Shown here: positions 53,250 through 61,798 of the stretch, piece by piece | How the letters are laid out: the number at the start of each line of letters is the position of its first letter | How positions within the stretch are numbered: position 1 is the stretch's first letter | Assembly: GCF_013409065.1 (NCBI RefSeq) | Contig: NZ_JACBZP010000001.1 | Coordinates: forward strand, 3,296,518-3,360,517 | Reading direction: 5' to 3' | DNA length: 64,000 nt | Source: Spelaeicoccus albus | Lineage (GTDB): Bacteria; Actinomycetota; Actinomycetes; Actinomycetales; Brevibacteriaceae | The notes under the pieces: model-generated | Seen by the model: only the letters and a program-made list of their open reading frames with translations | What the model was told of the DNA's origin: nothing | Database searches by the model: none | Position numbers and translations under genes: made by a program

Positions 53250-53403
53250 CGTGCCGAGAATTCAATCCCTCTGGATAGCGGGCACGCCAGTTTTGTTCTA
53301 GAGCCGCGGACATTTTGAGACCGTGTCCCGAGAAGCCGCTGAGCATCCGTGCTTTGTCGTGATCCGGAGCAGGGCCAACCAACCCGCGTCTATTCCTGAC
53401 CAT
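53250..53403 (-). pseudogene. Fragment of a third sarcosine-oxidase-like flavoprotein gene
   Basis: The minus strand reads NRRGLVGPAPDHDKARMLSG then FSGHGLKMSAALEQNWRARY. This matches the C-terminal FAD-binding part of the two oxidases at 42.8-45.2 kb (GLVGRAPGEDNVWILSGFSG and HGFKMSTALGQIGAEL). The rest of the gene is missing or unreadable. It shows that this oxidase family had a further copy about 8 kb away, now decayed. Confidence 0.75.
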
Positions 53404-53595
53404 TCACTAATGGATTGGAGCATTCCTGGACTTTGTCCAACCCGGCAGGAATACAGCGACCTGCCCCGCGCCAACGGCAACCCCGTAGCGGTCGGGCGCT
53501 CCGCGACCAATTCGATACTTAGGCACGCTTCCGCGTCGGCTATGCCGCAAGTCGATCTCACCAGCAACGCATAATCCGAACCGGGGCAGCTCGCA

Positions 53596-55158
53596 TCAGT
53601 CAGCAAGGCGTAACCCGAGCCACGTCGCAAGGCGCTCGTCGGGTTCGTCGATGCGTAGATCGAACAGCTGACGGGCCCGCTTGACGCGGTAGCGCAACGT
53701 ATTCGGGTGTATGTGTAGCCTTGCTGCGGCGGCGTCGACGTCGTTGGGTGAGACGAAGTAGGCGATCAGAGTATTTCGGTAATCCGTGCCTCTTCGGTGA
53801 TCGTGTTCGATCAGCGCCTGGAGGCTGCGCTCCTTCGGCATTTCATGGTAAGCGGTCGTCAAACGGCGCAAAAGCAGTTTGGCGTGCACATCGTCGAGCG
53901 ATGCGATGGCGGGAGCGCCGGGCTCGCGGGCGAGGAGCGCGAGGATTTCGTTGACTTCCTCCCTCAACCGCGTCACGACTTCTGCCCCCTGCCCGCCGGA
54001 ACTGATCGCTATCGAAATTCGACGCTCGAACCGGGTTTCAATTGCTTCGGCGGCGCTGGCGACGATATTGCGTGGCGCTGCCGGATCTCGAACGGCCGGA
54101 AAGAGGGCGTACACGATTGGTCCGACCGCAGTGCACAGCACGTTCATTCGGAACGTCGCGCAGTGCTGTTCGACAGCGGTTTCCAGCTGATGCAGGGGCG
54201 GGGGTACCGAGTCTCCGAGCGTCCGAAACGTGAACCCTACCAAAATAACGTCGAGACCTTCGATCATGCCGAAGCGGTAGTCGAGCGTCGAAAGAGGCCG
54301 GCTGCCTTCCATCAATGCGCGAAGTGCTCCTGCTCGCACTTGCCGTTCGAGATCGCTCGCGCTTTCCAATCTGAGTATCCGCAGCGCAGCGAGCCGGGAG
54401 GTTTCGATAAGAGCCTGCTCCGGCGAAACCCGTGACGATTGCTGCGACTCGATTGCCCACAGCGAGCCGACTGCTTGCTGGCCAGCACGAATTGCGACTG
54501 CACACCGGGGAAGTTCTTCGTTGTCGGCGTCGTACGGAAATCGGACTACACCGTTCGATTCCATGAGGCGACGGTATTGTCGGTCGTTATTAGGAGAATT
54601 CGGCACGTGCCGGGCGAGGATGCCGCTTCGTCGAAGTTCGTCGACCTCGTGGGCTTCAATCGTTGAATACGCCAAAACATTGCGATCGAGGTCTTCGATC
54701 GCGACCGCGCCGCCCACCGCGGCCGCAGCGGTATTGGCGAGGGCGAACAAATCGTTGCCGTCGCCGCCGCTTTCGGAATCGTAGCTCACGGTGACCGTAC
54801 TAATGAGGCGATCGATGTGTCGCCACGGCACCTCGTCGTTGATGACGAGCAAGGCCATATCGTTACGTTCTGCGTACGCCGTCACGTGCGCGAGGTCGAC
54901 TCCGTGTTGTTTTAGTGCGCACGCGACGAATCCGCGTGCGTGAGCCGCGTCGAGGACGTCAGAAAGCGATGGATCATCGGGCACGATCCCGGCCAAAAGC
55001 AAGATTCCTCCGGGCACGTCGGGCAATCGGTCAAACGCGTCGTAGACAACCGGGACAGATACCTCGGACGCCACGGACCGTTCGGTGCTGAACATCAACT
55101 CAGCAACTGCGGAGCCGAGCGTGCTGGCTAGGCTTCCGATGTCGAACGTCGTCGGCAC
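53596..55158 (-). CDS. PucR-family transcriptional regulator
   Basis: PucR/CdaR-type regulator, 520 aa. The N-terminal PucR ligand-binding region (about 10-120, VPGGILLLAGIVPDDPSLSD and VACALKQHGVDLAHVTAYAE) is followed by a GAF/GGDEF-like middle and a C-terminal HTH_30 domain (about 450-515: YFVSPNDVDAAAARLHIHPN then TLRYRVKRARQLFDLRID). Start is GTG 55158 with GAGAGGTGA upstream. Such proteins often activate divergent amine, purine or amino-acid catabolic operons, here the decarboxylase/D-aminoacylase/symporter genes. Confidence 0.92.
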   Translation of the reverse strand: MPTTFDIGSLASTLGSAVAELMFSTERSVASEVSVPVVYDAFDRLPDVPGGILLLAGIVPDDPSLSDVLDAAHARGFVACALKQHGVDLAHVTAYAERNDMALLVINDEVPWRHIDRLISTVTVSYDSESGGDGNDLFALANTAAAAVGGAVAIEDLDRNVLAYSTIEAHEVDELRRSGILARHVPNSPNNDRQYRRLMESNGVVRFPYDADNEELPRCAVAIRAGQQAVGSLWAIESQQSSRVSPEQALIETSRLAALRILRLESASDLERQVRAGALRALMEGSRPLSTLDYRFGMIEGLDVILVGFTFRTLGDSVPPPLHQLETAVEQHCATFRMNVLCTAVGPIVYALFPAVRDPAAPRNIVASAAEAIETRFERRISIAISSGGQGAEVVTRLREEVNEILALLAREPGAPAIASLDDVHAKLLLRRLTTAYHEMPKERSLQALIEHDHRRGTDYRNTLIAYFVSPNDVDAAAARLHIHPNTLRYRVKRARQLFDLRIDEPDERLATWLGLRLAD

Positions 55159-55347
55159 GATTCACCTCTCGATTGTTGGATTCGCTAATCATAGCCAATA
55201 AGTCTTAGCCGATCCGACAACATATTCAAAGTTGTTCTTCGCCAAGCTTTTAAGAGCAGTCCCGGAATGCTAAGCGCAGCCTCGGAATGCGCTGATACCC
55301 GGCATCTTTCGAGCTCACATTTTAAAGGCAAAACTGAAAGGAACGCG

Positions 55348-56754
55348 ATGGCTGCCCACTCGACGATCACGGCTACAGCCGCCGACGCGCTGACGATACT
55401 GCCGGAGGAATCCGTCATTTCCAGCACCGGCGAACTCGCTATTGGTGGGTGTCGCGTGAGCGACCTCGCCGCTGAATACGGTACCCCCGCTTATATCCTC
55501 GACGAAGTCGGACTTCGGCGACAGATTCGCCGATTCGTCGACGGGCTGGCCGCGATGCGACCGAACAGCGAAGTACTGTTTGCGTCGAAGTCGTTACCCG
55601 CCGTCGCGATGTATTCCATTGCCGCGTCCGAGGGTCTTAGCATCGATGTCGCAGGCGCCGGCGAACTCGTGATGGCGTTCTCGGCCGGGGTGCCGCCCGA
55701 CCGTATCTATCTGCATGGGAACGCGAAATCCGACTCGGAACTTCAGATGGCCATCGACGCGGGGATTCGAGCAATTGTCATCGACAACTTCGACGACCTA
55801 TCGCGGCTCGAGCGCCTCGTCACCGGCCCACAGCATGTGATGCTGCGAATGATTCCCGGTATCGCGCCGCAAACCCACGCGTCGCAGTCCACCGGCGGCA
55901 ACGACTCCAAATTCGGCCTTCGCCCCGACCAACTTGAGCAAGCAGTACACCGCATCCGCTCCCACCGGCACCTCGTCCTCGATGGAGTTCACGTCCACAT
56001 CGGCTCGCAGGTCCTCGACACGATGCCATTCGACCGGGCCGTACGCTCGGTCGCCGAGCTCGGAACATTCGACGCCTATGACGTCGGTGGTGGTCTCGGA
56101 GTCCGGTACAACAGTGCCGATGCAGCGCCCAGCGTTGACGAATACCTTCATACAATCGTCCGGGCGGCGGAACAACTCCCTGCCACCGCGCGGCTGCTCA
56201 TCGAGCCCGGCCGCTCCATCGTCGCGCGCGCCGGCGTCACTCTCTACCGTGTCAATACCGTCAAACGTACCGGCAAAACTTTTGTCGCGATCGACGGCGG
56301 CATGGCCGACAACTTAGATATTGCGCTGACTGACCAGCGTTACGAGGCGTACGTAGCCACCAAGTTCGACAAGGCGCCCAACACTCTTTGCGACGTCGTC
56401 GGGCGACAATGCGAGTCCGGTGATTTGATGGTCGCCGACGCGGCCCTCGCCAATCCGGAAGTCGGCGACCTCGTCGTTATGCCTGTCACCGGCGCATACG
56501 CCTACACGATGGCCAATCACTACAACGGGGCACTGACGCCGCCTCTCATCGTTTGCAACCAGGGCTCCAGTCGGCTTGCCGTACGGAGAGAGACCTTCGA
56601 CGACGTCCTCGCCACTCATCAGCCGGCTATGGACCACAGTTCGAAGGACGGCACACGCCCGTGGGCAACCTCTGAAATTGAGCCGCCAGCCAGCCCTAAA
56701 ACCGAGTTCACACAAAAGCAGACAACATCAGCCACCGATTGGGTCCGAGAATGA
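55348..56754 (+). CDS. Fold-type III PLP decarboxylase, diaminopimelate-decarboxylase-like
   Basis: PLP decarboxylase of the LysA family, 468 aa from ATG 55348 (AAAGGA upstream). The PLP lysine is Lys81 in LFASKSLPAVAM, followed by HVHIGSQVLD, the phosphate loop DVGGGLGVRYN, EPGRS at 286-290 and the catalytic Cys355 in GRQCESGD. The protein carries a polar C-terminal tail of about 40 residues beyond the normal LysA end. It overlaps the D-aminoacylase gene start (ATGA). This context suggests decarboxylation of a D-amino acid released by the aminoacylase rather than lysine synthesis, though a lysine role is not excluded. Confidence 0.9.
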   Translation: MAAHSTITATAADALTILPEESVISSTGELAIGGCRVSDLAAEYGTPAYILDEVGLRRQIRRFVDGLAAMRPNSEVLFASKSLPAVAMYSIAASEGLSIDVAGAGELVMAFSAGVPPDRIYLHGNAKSDSELQMAIDAGIRAIVIDNFDDLSRLERLVTGPQHVMLRMIPGIAPQTHASQSTGGNDSKFGLRPDQLEQAVHRIRSHRHLVLDGVHVHIGSQVLDTMPFDRAVRSVAELGTFDAYDVGGGLGVRYNSADAAPSVDEYLHTIVRAAEQLPATARLLIEPGRSIVARAGVTLYRVNTVKRTGKTFVAIDGGMADNLDIALTDQRYEAYVATKFDKAPNTLCDVVGRQCESGDLMVADAALANPEVGDLVVMPVTGAYAYTMANHYNGALTPPLIVCNQGSSRLAVRRETFDDVLATHQPAMDHSSKDGTRPWATSEIEPPASPKTEFTQKQTTSATDWVRE

Positions 56755-58364
56755 CTGGAACGACGATGCCCGAAACACTGATCTGCAATGCCACGATCGT
56801 CGACGGTTCCGGCGCGCCGCCACATCCTGGCGAGATCTTGGTACGCGCCGACACCATCGCCGGTCTTGGGCCGAATGGCCGATTTCAGCGGTGTGGTCGA
56901 CGGCTCATCGACGCAGGTGAAATGATCGTATCCCCAGGATTTATCGACGTACATTCCCACGCGGACAACGCTGCCTTATTGGATTACGCTGACGCCTCGA
57001 AAATTTCGCAAGGCGTGACTACCGAGGTAGTGGGCAACTGTGGAATGAGCCTCTTCCCGATCGACCCCGACCACTCGCCCGACACGGTGGCGCTCTTGGA
57101 GCAAACCTTTCCGCGACTCGCCTGGGACTGGCGGACGTATGCCGAATTCTCGTCACGCGTGACCGACCGTGGCGTGGTGACCAACCAGGCGCAGCTCCTC
57201 GGACACAACACGCTTCGTACATCTGTCGGCGCGAACGGCGCAACCTTGAGGCCGCAACAACAGGAAGCGATGCGAGCTCGCCTCACAGAAGCGCTCAATG
57301 ACGGCGCAACGGGGCTGTCCACCGGGCTCATTTACGCGCCCGGGGCCTATTCGAGTTTCGACGAATTGGCCGACCTCCTCGGACATTTACCGGCGACCGC
57401 AATGTACGCCTCGCACATGCGCAATGAAAGCTACGGTCTGCTCGAATCCATTGAGGAGATCATTGCGCTGGCGAGGCAATCCGGCGCGCGGTGCCACGTC
57501 TCCCATCTGAAGGCGTCAGGCTACAGCAACTGGGGAAAGGTCGGCGATGCGCTGGCCCTACTTGATCGGGCCCGCACAGACGGCCTAGCCATCAAACAAG
57601 ACATCTATCCCTACACGGCGTCGAGTACCATGCTGACAGCACTTCTCCCGCCCGCTTTCCGTGAAGGCAGCCCAGAGGAACTACTCGATCGCCTCGGTAC
57701 CCCAGAAGAACTGGAGCGACTCAAAGGCGACCTCGAAAGCGCAAATCCCAACTGGGAAAGTCCGATCCACGAGTCGGGATGGTCCAGTATCACGATCGCC
57801 TCCGCAGCATCCGGTCATGTTGAAGGGCACAGGCTCGACTCAATTGCCCGCGACCGCGAGACCGATCCCGTCACCACCTTGCGTGACTTATTGGTTGAAA
57901 ACGGTCTTCGGATCACGATGATCCAAGAGTCGATGGACGAAGCGGATATCGTGTCGGCACTTCGCAACGATCACACGATGATCGGAAGCGACGGCTTGCC
58001 GCCGGGACTCGGCGGCAAACCCCACCCTCGGCAGTGGGGCACGTTCCCCCGGATCATCGGCCGGTACTCACGCGAAAAGCAAATCCTGCCAATGACCGAG
58101 GCCGTGCGACGAATGACCAGTCTGCCCGCAGAATGGTTCGGCATAACCAATCGAGGTGCGATCCGGACTGGCATGAAAGCGGACCTCTGCGCGTTCGACT
58201 ACGAGTCGATCAACGACACCGCCACCTACGACGCTCCGGAATCGAAGGCCGACGGCATGCATTGGGTGATGGTCAACGGCACCATCGCATACGCCGACCG
58301 TGAGGTCATTGGCCTGGCCGGCCAGCTCCTGAAAAAAACCTACCCACCGCACCATGAGGGGTGA
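56751..58364 (+). CDS. N-acyl-D-amino-acid deacylase (D-aminoacylase) family amidohydrolase
   Basis: Zinc amidohydrolase, 537 aa, of the family that hydrolyses N-acyl-D-amino acids, with D-hydantoinase-like relatives. The metal motif is GFIDVHSHADNA (His68 and His70); EVVGNCGMSLFPI carries the Cys characteristic of D-aminoacylases; SHLKASGYSNWGKV and GSDGLPPGLGGKPHPRQWGT with the metal-binding Asp follow. ATG 56751 overlaps the upstream TGA. Immediately followed by the DUF997 and symporter genes. This indicates uptake and hydrolysis of N-acyl-D-amino acids. Confidence 0.93.
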   Translation: MTGTTMPETLICNATIVDGSGAPPHPGEILVRADTIAGLGPNGRFQRCGRRLIDAGEMIVSPGFIDVHSHADNAALLDYADASKISQGVTTEVVGNCGMSLFPIDPDHSPDTVALLEQTFPRLAWDWRTYAEFSSRVTDRGVVTNQAQLLGHNTLRTSVGANGATLRPQQQEAMRARLTEALNDGATGLSTGLIYAPGAYSSFDELADLLGHLPATAMYASHMRNESYGLLESIEEIIALARQSGARCHVSHLKASGYSNWGKVGDALALLDRARTDGLAIKQDIYPYTASSTMLTALLPPAFREGSPEELLDRLGTPEELERLKGDLESANPNWESPIHESGWSSITIASAASGHVEGHRLDSIARDRETDPVTTLRDLLVENGLRITMIQESMDEADIVSALRNDHTMIGSDGLPPGLGGKPHPRQWGTFPRIIGRYSREKQILPMTEAVRRMTSLPAEWFGITNRGAIRTGMKADLCAFDYESINDTATYDAPESKADGMHWVMVNGTIAYADREVIGLAGQLLKKTYPPHHEG

Positions 58365-58369
58365 GATTC

Positions 58370-58699
58370 ATGTCATCACACCGCACGGATCGCACGAACG
58401 ACGATTTCGAAGTCGACCCACGATACAAAGTCGCGAATAAGGAGGCCCTGATCGCCCTGGCCTTTTGGGTCGGCCAGACGGCCGCAATCACGATCATCGC
58501 TATCGCTATCGGATACGGCAAGAGCCCCGGCGAACTGTCGTTTATCCTGGGGATTCCGAGTTGGTTTTTCTGGACTGGCGGAATTACGACACTCGTCTTC
58601 TGCATAATTCCGTACATTCTCGTCAAATTATTCTTCAAAGACATATCCCTCGAAGCCACCGACTCACACCAGACCGACAAGGCAGTCGACAATGATTAA
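58370..58699 (+). CDS. DUF997 (YhdT-like) small membrane subunit
   Basis: A 109-aa protein with two hydrophobic helices (ALAFWVGQTAAITIIAIAIG and WFFWTGGITTLVFCIIPYIL) and the FVDPRYKVANKEA-like start DPRYKVANKEALIAL, typical of YhdT/DUF997. These proteins are encoded beside PanF-type sodium symporters and are thought to be accessory subunits. ATG 58370 is preferred; GTG 58361 is possible. The end overlaps the symporter start by 8 nt. Confidence 0.9.
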   Translation: MSSHRTDRTNDDFEVDPRYKVANKEALIALAFWVGQTAAITIIAIAIGYGKSPGELSFILGIPSWFFWTGGITTLVFCIIPYILVKLFFKDISLEATDSHQTDKAVDND

Positions 58700-60194
58700 T
58701 ACTGGCGCACTCATCACCATTGGAATTTACCTCCTCGTTATTGCAGCTGTCGGCGTTTGGGCGGCCATCGACCAAAAGCGCGCACGTACGGGACAAAAGA
58801 CTGAGAACTACTACGTGGGAGGCCGCAGACTAGGACCACTGGTTCTCATCTTCACCATTCTCGCCTCAGCAGCCAGCGCTGGAACCTTCATCGGCGGCCC
58901 TGGTCTCGTATACCACGACGGAATCGCGTTCTTGCTGATGGCGCTTTTCCAGGTGCCAACCGTGTTTTTGACCGTAGGATTGCTCGGCAAGAAATACGCA
59001 ATACTCGCCCGTAAACTCAACTTCTACACGTTCATCGATATTTTCAAGCAACGATTCGAAAGCCGGACTGTCACGACGATGGCGGGAATCGGAATCGTCA
59101 TATTCCTCGGTGCCTACATGGTGGCGCAATACGCGGGCGGCGCACATATCCTCCACGCCGTAACCGGCGTCCCGTATTCGACACTCGTCGTGGTATTTGC
59201 AGCCCTTGTCGCCGTCTACACTAGCTTCGGCGGGTTCATGGGCGCGTCGGTCAACGACACGGTGCAGGGAATCATCATGTTCGTCGGTGGGCTTATCCTT
59301 TGGGTTGCCGTATTCGCGTCGCTCGGTACCGCCACCCCAATGAACAGTCATTTCGCCGAGAAATTTCCGCAGCTGCTCACGCTGCCGGGCGGGACCGGCG
59401 CGAACATAGGCACGTTCATCTCATTCGCGCTCATATTCGGTCTTCTTGTCGTGTCGTCGCCGCACGTCGCGATCCGAGCGATGTCATACCGTGATTCGAA
59501 GACGGCCCACTCGGCGATCGCCTGGAGTCCGATAATCATGTACGTCATGACTATCGGATTCAGCTTGATGGGTCTTATGGCACGCTACTTCGCCCCAGCG
59601 TTGAAGAACCCAGATTTAGCGATCCCAACGATCATTACCCAAACCGTGAACGGGCCGCTGGCAGGGATTCTACTTTCGGCACCACTGGCCGCGATCATGT
59701 CTACGGTGTCGTCCATGCTCCTCGTAGTCAGCGGAGCAGTCGTCCGCGACATCGTCCGGAATCTGTTCGTCCCCAAAATGACCGACCAAACATCTTCTCG
59801 GACCAGCGTCGGTGTCAGTCTCGTCATTGGCCTAGCAACGATGGTCGTTGCCCTCAAGCCACCGGAGGCGCTCGAACTCATCGTAATTTTCGCATTGTCC
59901 GGGCTCGGAGCATTTTTCACGATCCCGTTCTTCGGCGCGTTGTACTGGCGTCGCGCGACGGCCGCCGGAGCATTCGTATCGATGCTCAGCGGACTCATCT
60001 GGTACATCGTCGGCCAACAGTGGCTACCGAGTCTCGGCGCGGGCATGGATCCCGTTGTGACCGCCCTGATCGTCTCGGCAGTCCTTTTCGTCGCCGTCAG
60101 CCTCCTCACCAAGCGTCCACCACGACACGTGATCGTGAAATTCTGGGGAACACAAGCCGAAATCGACAAGCTCGAGCCGAAGGTCGGTCAATGA
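58692..60194 (+). CDS. Sodium:solute symporter (SSS family, PanF-like)
   Basis: Thirteen-helix Na+-coupled symporter, 500 aa. The N-terminus reads TENYYVGGRRLGPLVLIFTI with LASAASAGTFIGGPGLVYHD, the usual SSS beginning. The core helix SSPHVAIRAMSYRDSKTAHS and APLAAIMSTVSSMLLVVSGA carry the Na+-site Ser/Thr residues. Pairing with DUF997 is typical of PanF-type pantothenate carriers. In this operon the cargo is more likely an N-acyl-D-amino acid than pantothenate, since no pantothenate gene is present. Confidence 0.93.
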   Translation: MINTGALITIGIYLLVIAAVGVWAAIDQKRARTGQKTENYYVGGRRLGPLVLIFTILASAASAGTFIGGPGLVYHDGIAFLLMALFQVPTVFLTVGLLGKKYAILARKLNFYTFIDIFKQRFESRTVTTMAGIGIVIFLGAYMVAQYAGGAHILHAVTGVPYSTLVVVFAALVAVYTSFGGFMGASVNDTVQGIIMFVGGLILWVAVFASLGTATPMNSHFAEKFPQLLTLPGGTGANIGTFISFALIFGLLVVSSPHVAIRAMSYRDSKTAHSAIAWSPIIMYVMTIGFSLMGLMARYFAPALKNPDLAIPTIITQTVNGPLAGILLSAPLAAIMSTVSSMLLVVSGAVVRDIVRNLFVPKMTDQTSSRTSVGVSLVIGLATMVVALKPPEALELIVIFALSGLGAFFTIPFFGALYWRRATAAGAFVSMLSGLIWYIVGQQWLPSLGAGMDPVVTALIVSAVLFVAVSLLTKRPPRHVIVKFWGTQAEIDKLEPKVGQ

Positions 60195-60628
60195 TCCGGC
60201 ATCATGAAATCCGCGACCGGCACACTCAGCAAAACATCACCCGCTACGTTGAGAGGTCCGATAATAGCCGAGTATGAAACCTTGCTCGCACCTGCCGAAT
60301 GCGTGAATGCTCTCCTCCTCGACACTGCCGTATTGCCGTCGCCGTACGAGGTAAGAATGCGGTTCGCTCCGCGAGCGCGTGCTGCCTCGGCCGTCCCGAG
60401 CACCGGTGGTGGCAGGAGCCGCACCAGATTCGGACGTGACTGCTCGCGGGTACAGACAGACGTACCTTGACAACTGCTCGCGTATATACTCAGGCACGTC
60501 ACGGGCAAACAGCCGTTGAAAGAACGTCCACTCGGTTAACGCAGATTCAATCATCACGCTTCACACGATGACCGCTTTCGCGCCTATAGCACGGTTATAG
60601 CCTTGTATGGTAACTCAGGTGAGTCTCG
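60195..60628. other. Stretch without a supported gene
   Basis: A minus-strand frame reads ESALTEWTFFQRLFARDVPE then YIREQLSRYVCLYPRAV (about 60440-60557), which looks like a natural protein fragment, but I cannot place it and it lacks a start with a ribosome binding site. Its downstream part (to 60237) looks random. No other feature was recognised before family A copy 7. Confidence 0.35.
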
Positions 60629-60795
60629 AACCCTCACTGAACAGATTTGTTTCGCGCATTTTTACCACTGCGCGCCATTGCGAAAACCGCTTGCTCCCCC
60701 GCTATGACGCCACAGAAGCCGCTTGAGCTGCTGTCATCGTTTTGCACCGATTTGTGCCCAGTTTTCAGTGAAAATTCGGGGTAAATACGGGGTCG
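60629..60795 (+). repeat. Family A dispersed repeat, copy 7
   Basis: The best-preserved copy, about 167 bp: accctcactgaacagattt, gcgcatttttaccactgcgc, gcttgctcccccgctatgac, cgttttgcaccgatttgtgc and ttttcagtgaaaattcgggg with taaatacgg. All these blocks recur in order in copies 3, 5 and 6. Left of it lies ctcaggtgagtctcgaac, as at copy 5. In reverse orientation the left edge can fold into a tRNA T-arm-like hairpin. Confidence 0.7.
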
Positions 60796-60849
60796 ACCGA
60801 ACGGCAAGCGGCGCTGGCCGCCCACTTTCCCATTCCACGGCCGATGAAG

Positions 60850-61115
60850 CCGGCCGCGGACTAGTCAAGTGCTCTTTCGAGCTACAAGGCTCTACGCTGC
60901 ACCGCGGTTGGTTATCGAAAACGTTGGTTGCTTCGTCGGCCGATACGCTCATCTGCATTCCTCCTCTTGGCGAACGGTGTACTCTGCCCGCCATAACGCT
61001 CGTAGATGGGTTCGACCGCGACGAGGCTGAGCGATACGCCGATGTTTTGAGCGATGTCGCCACTTTGCTCGCCGCGTCGAACTACGCTGACGCAACGGAA
61101 GGGCTCCAGCCGATT
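60850..61115 (+). pseudogene. Unidentified protein fragment
   Basis: The plus strand encodes VKCSFELQGSTLHRGWLSKT, then TLICIPPLGERCTLPAITLV and DGFDRDEAERYADVLSDVAT. The strand-turn-helix pattern and the DRDEAERYADVLxxVATLL helix resemble small DUF6907-like actinobacterial proteins, but I am not sure. The frame has no plausible start after family A copy 7 and merges with HsdR-like sequence to the right, so it is probably a relic. Confidence 0.3.
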
Positions 61116-61126
61116 GCCAACGAACT

Positions 61127-61745
61127 GTGGAAGGGGCAGATTTCCTGCGCGAGCGCTGCCGTACCAAGCTCCGGAAGCCGCGTACCACGCAAAGGGAGCT
61201 TATTGCCCTCTTCGGCGCGAACTTGCGCCTTCAGAACATCTTGACTTTGTTCGACGAGTTCGCTATTAACGAGATCATCAGCGACCGACAAAGCCAGGAT
61301 TATTGCGGTTTCTACCTCGACCTGTACGCCGAGTTCCGCAAAGACCGGAACGCCGACAAAGAGCCGATGAATGACGACGTGGTCTTCGAATTCGAACTCG
61401 TCAAACAGGTCGAAATCAACATCGACTACATCCTCGTGCTGGCCGAAAAATACCGCTGAGAACGTGGAGACCGAGCCGAACTGGAGACGATCATGACTGA
61501 TGAAGCGCTGCGTCCTGCCGAGAGGCGCTCCTTCGTAGACATCGCGTTTCGGGATGAAATCCCCGTCACTGGCACGGCGATCACGAAAATACTCCCGCCA
61601 GTCGCCCGCTTTTCTCCCACCGGTGGGTTGGCGAGAACAAGCGGCGCGTCCTCGACAAGCTCAAAACGTTCTTCTCTCGCTACTTTGGACTCACCAACCG
61701 CCAGCGGCTCCCCCAAACCGCTAAGCAAAAGAATCGTTTATAAGT
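61127..61745 (+). pseudogene. Type I restriction enzyme HsdR C-terminal relic
   Basis: Three consecutive blocks in different frames match the end of HsdR. First, LFGANLRLQNILTLFDEFA with YCGFYLDLYAEFR and VFEFELVKQVEINIDYILVL (61127-61459). Then ALRPAERRSFVDIAFRDEIP and TGTAITKILPPVARFSPTG (61493-61620). Then RRVLDKLKTFFSRYFGL (about 61662-61715). In HsdR these blocks occur in this order but with more sequence between the first two. Frameshifts and a deletion show that the gene is dead. HsdM and HsdS are not in the window. Confidence 0.8.
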
Positions 61746-61798
61746 TGATTCGATCGTCCGTGATCGGGTGAGCGCTCATAACTCGATTTACGCAACGA

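Larger units (their letters stand above)
52316..53595. other. Intergenic stretch with repeats and an oxidase relic
   Basis: About 1.3 kb between the decarboxylase and PucR genes. It contains a clear family A copy (52384-52545), a family B element (52776-52883) and a broken fragment of a third sarcosine-oxidase-like gene (53250-53403, minus). Other frames show no recognisable domain. Confidence 0.6.

Noticed and set aside
53797-54435. Plus-strand frame of 212 codons opposite the PucR gene
   Set aside because: It is a shadow of a clearly homologous minus-strand gene; its composition is that of an antisense frame.
60467-60490. TTGACA followed by TATACT as a promoter
   Set aside because: The spacing of about 12 bp is too short for a sigma-70-type promoter and no gene follows.
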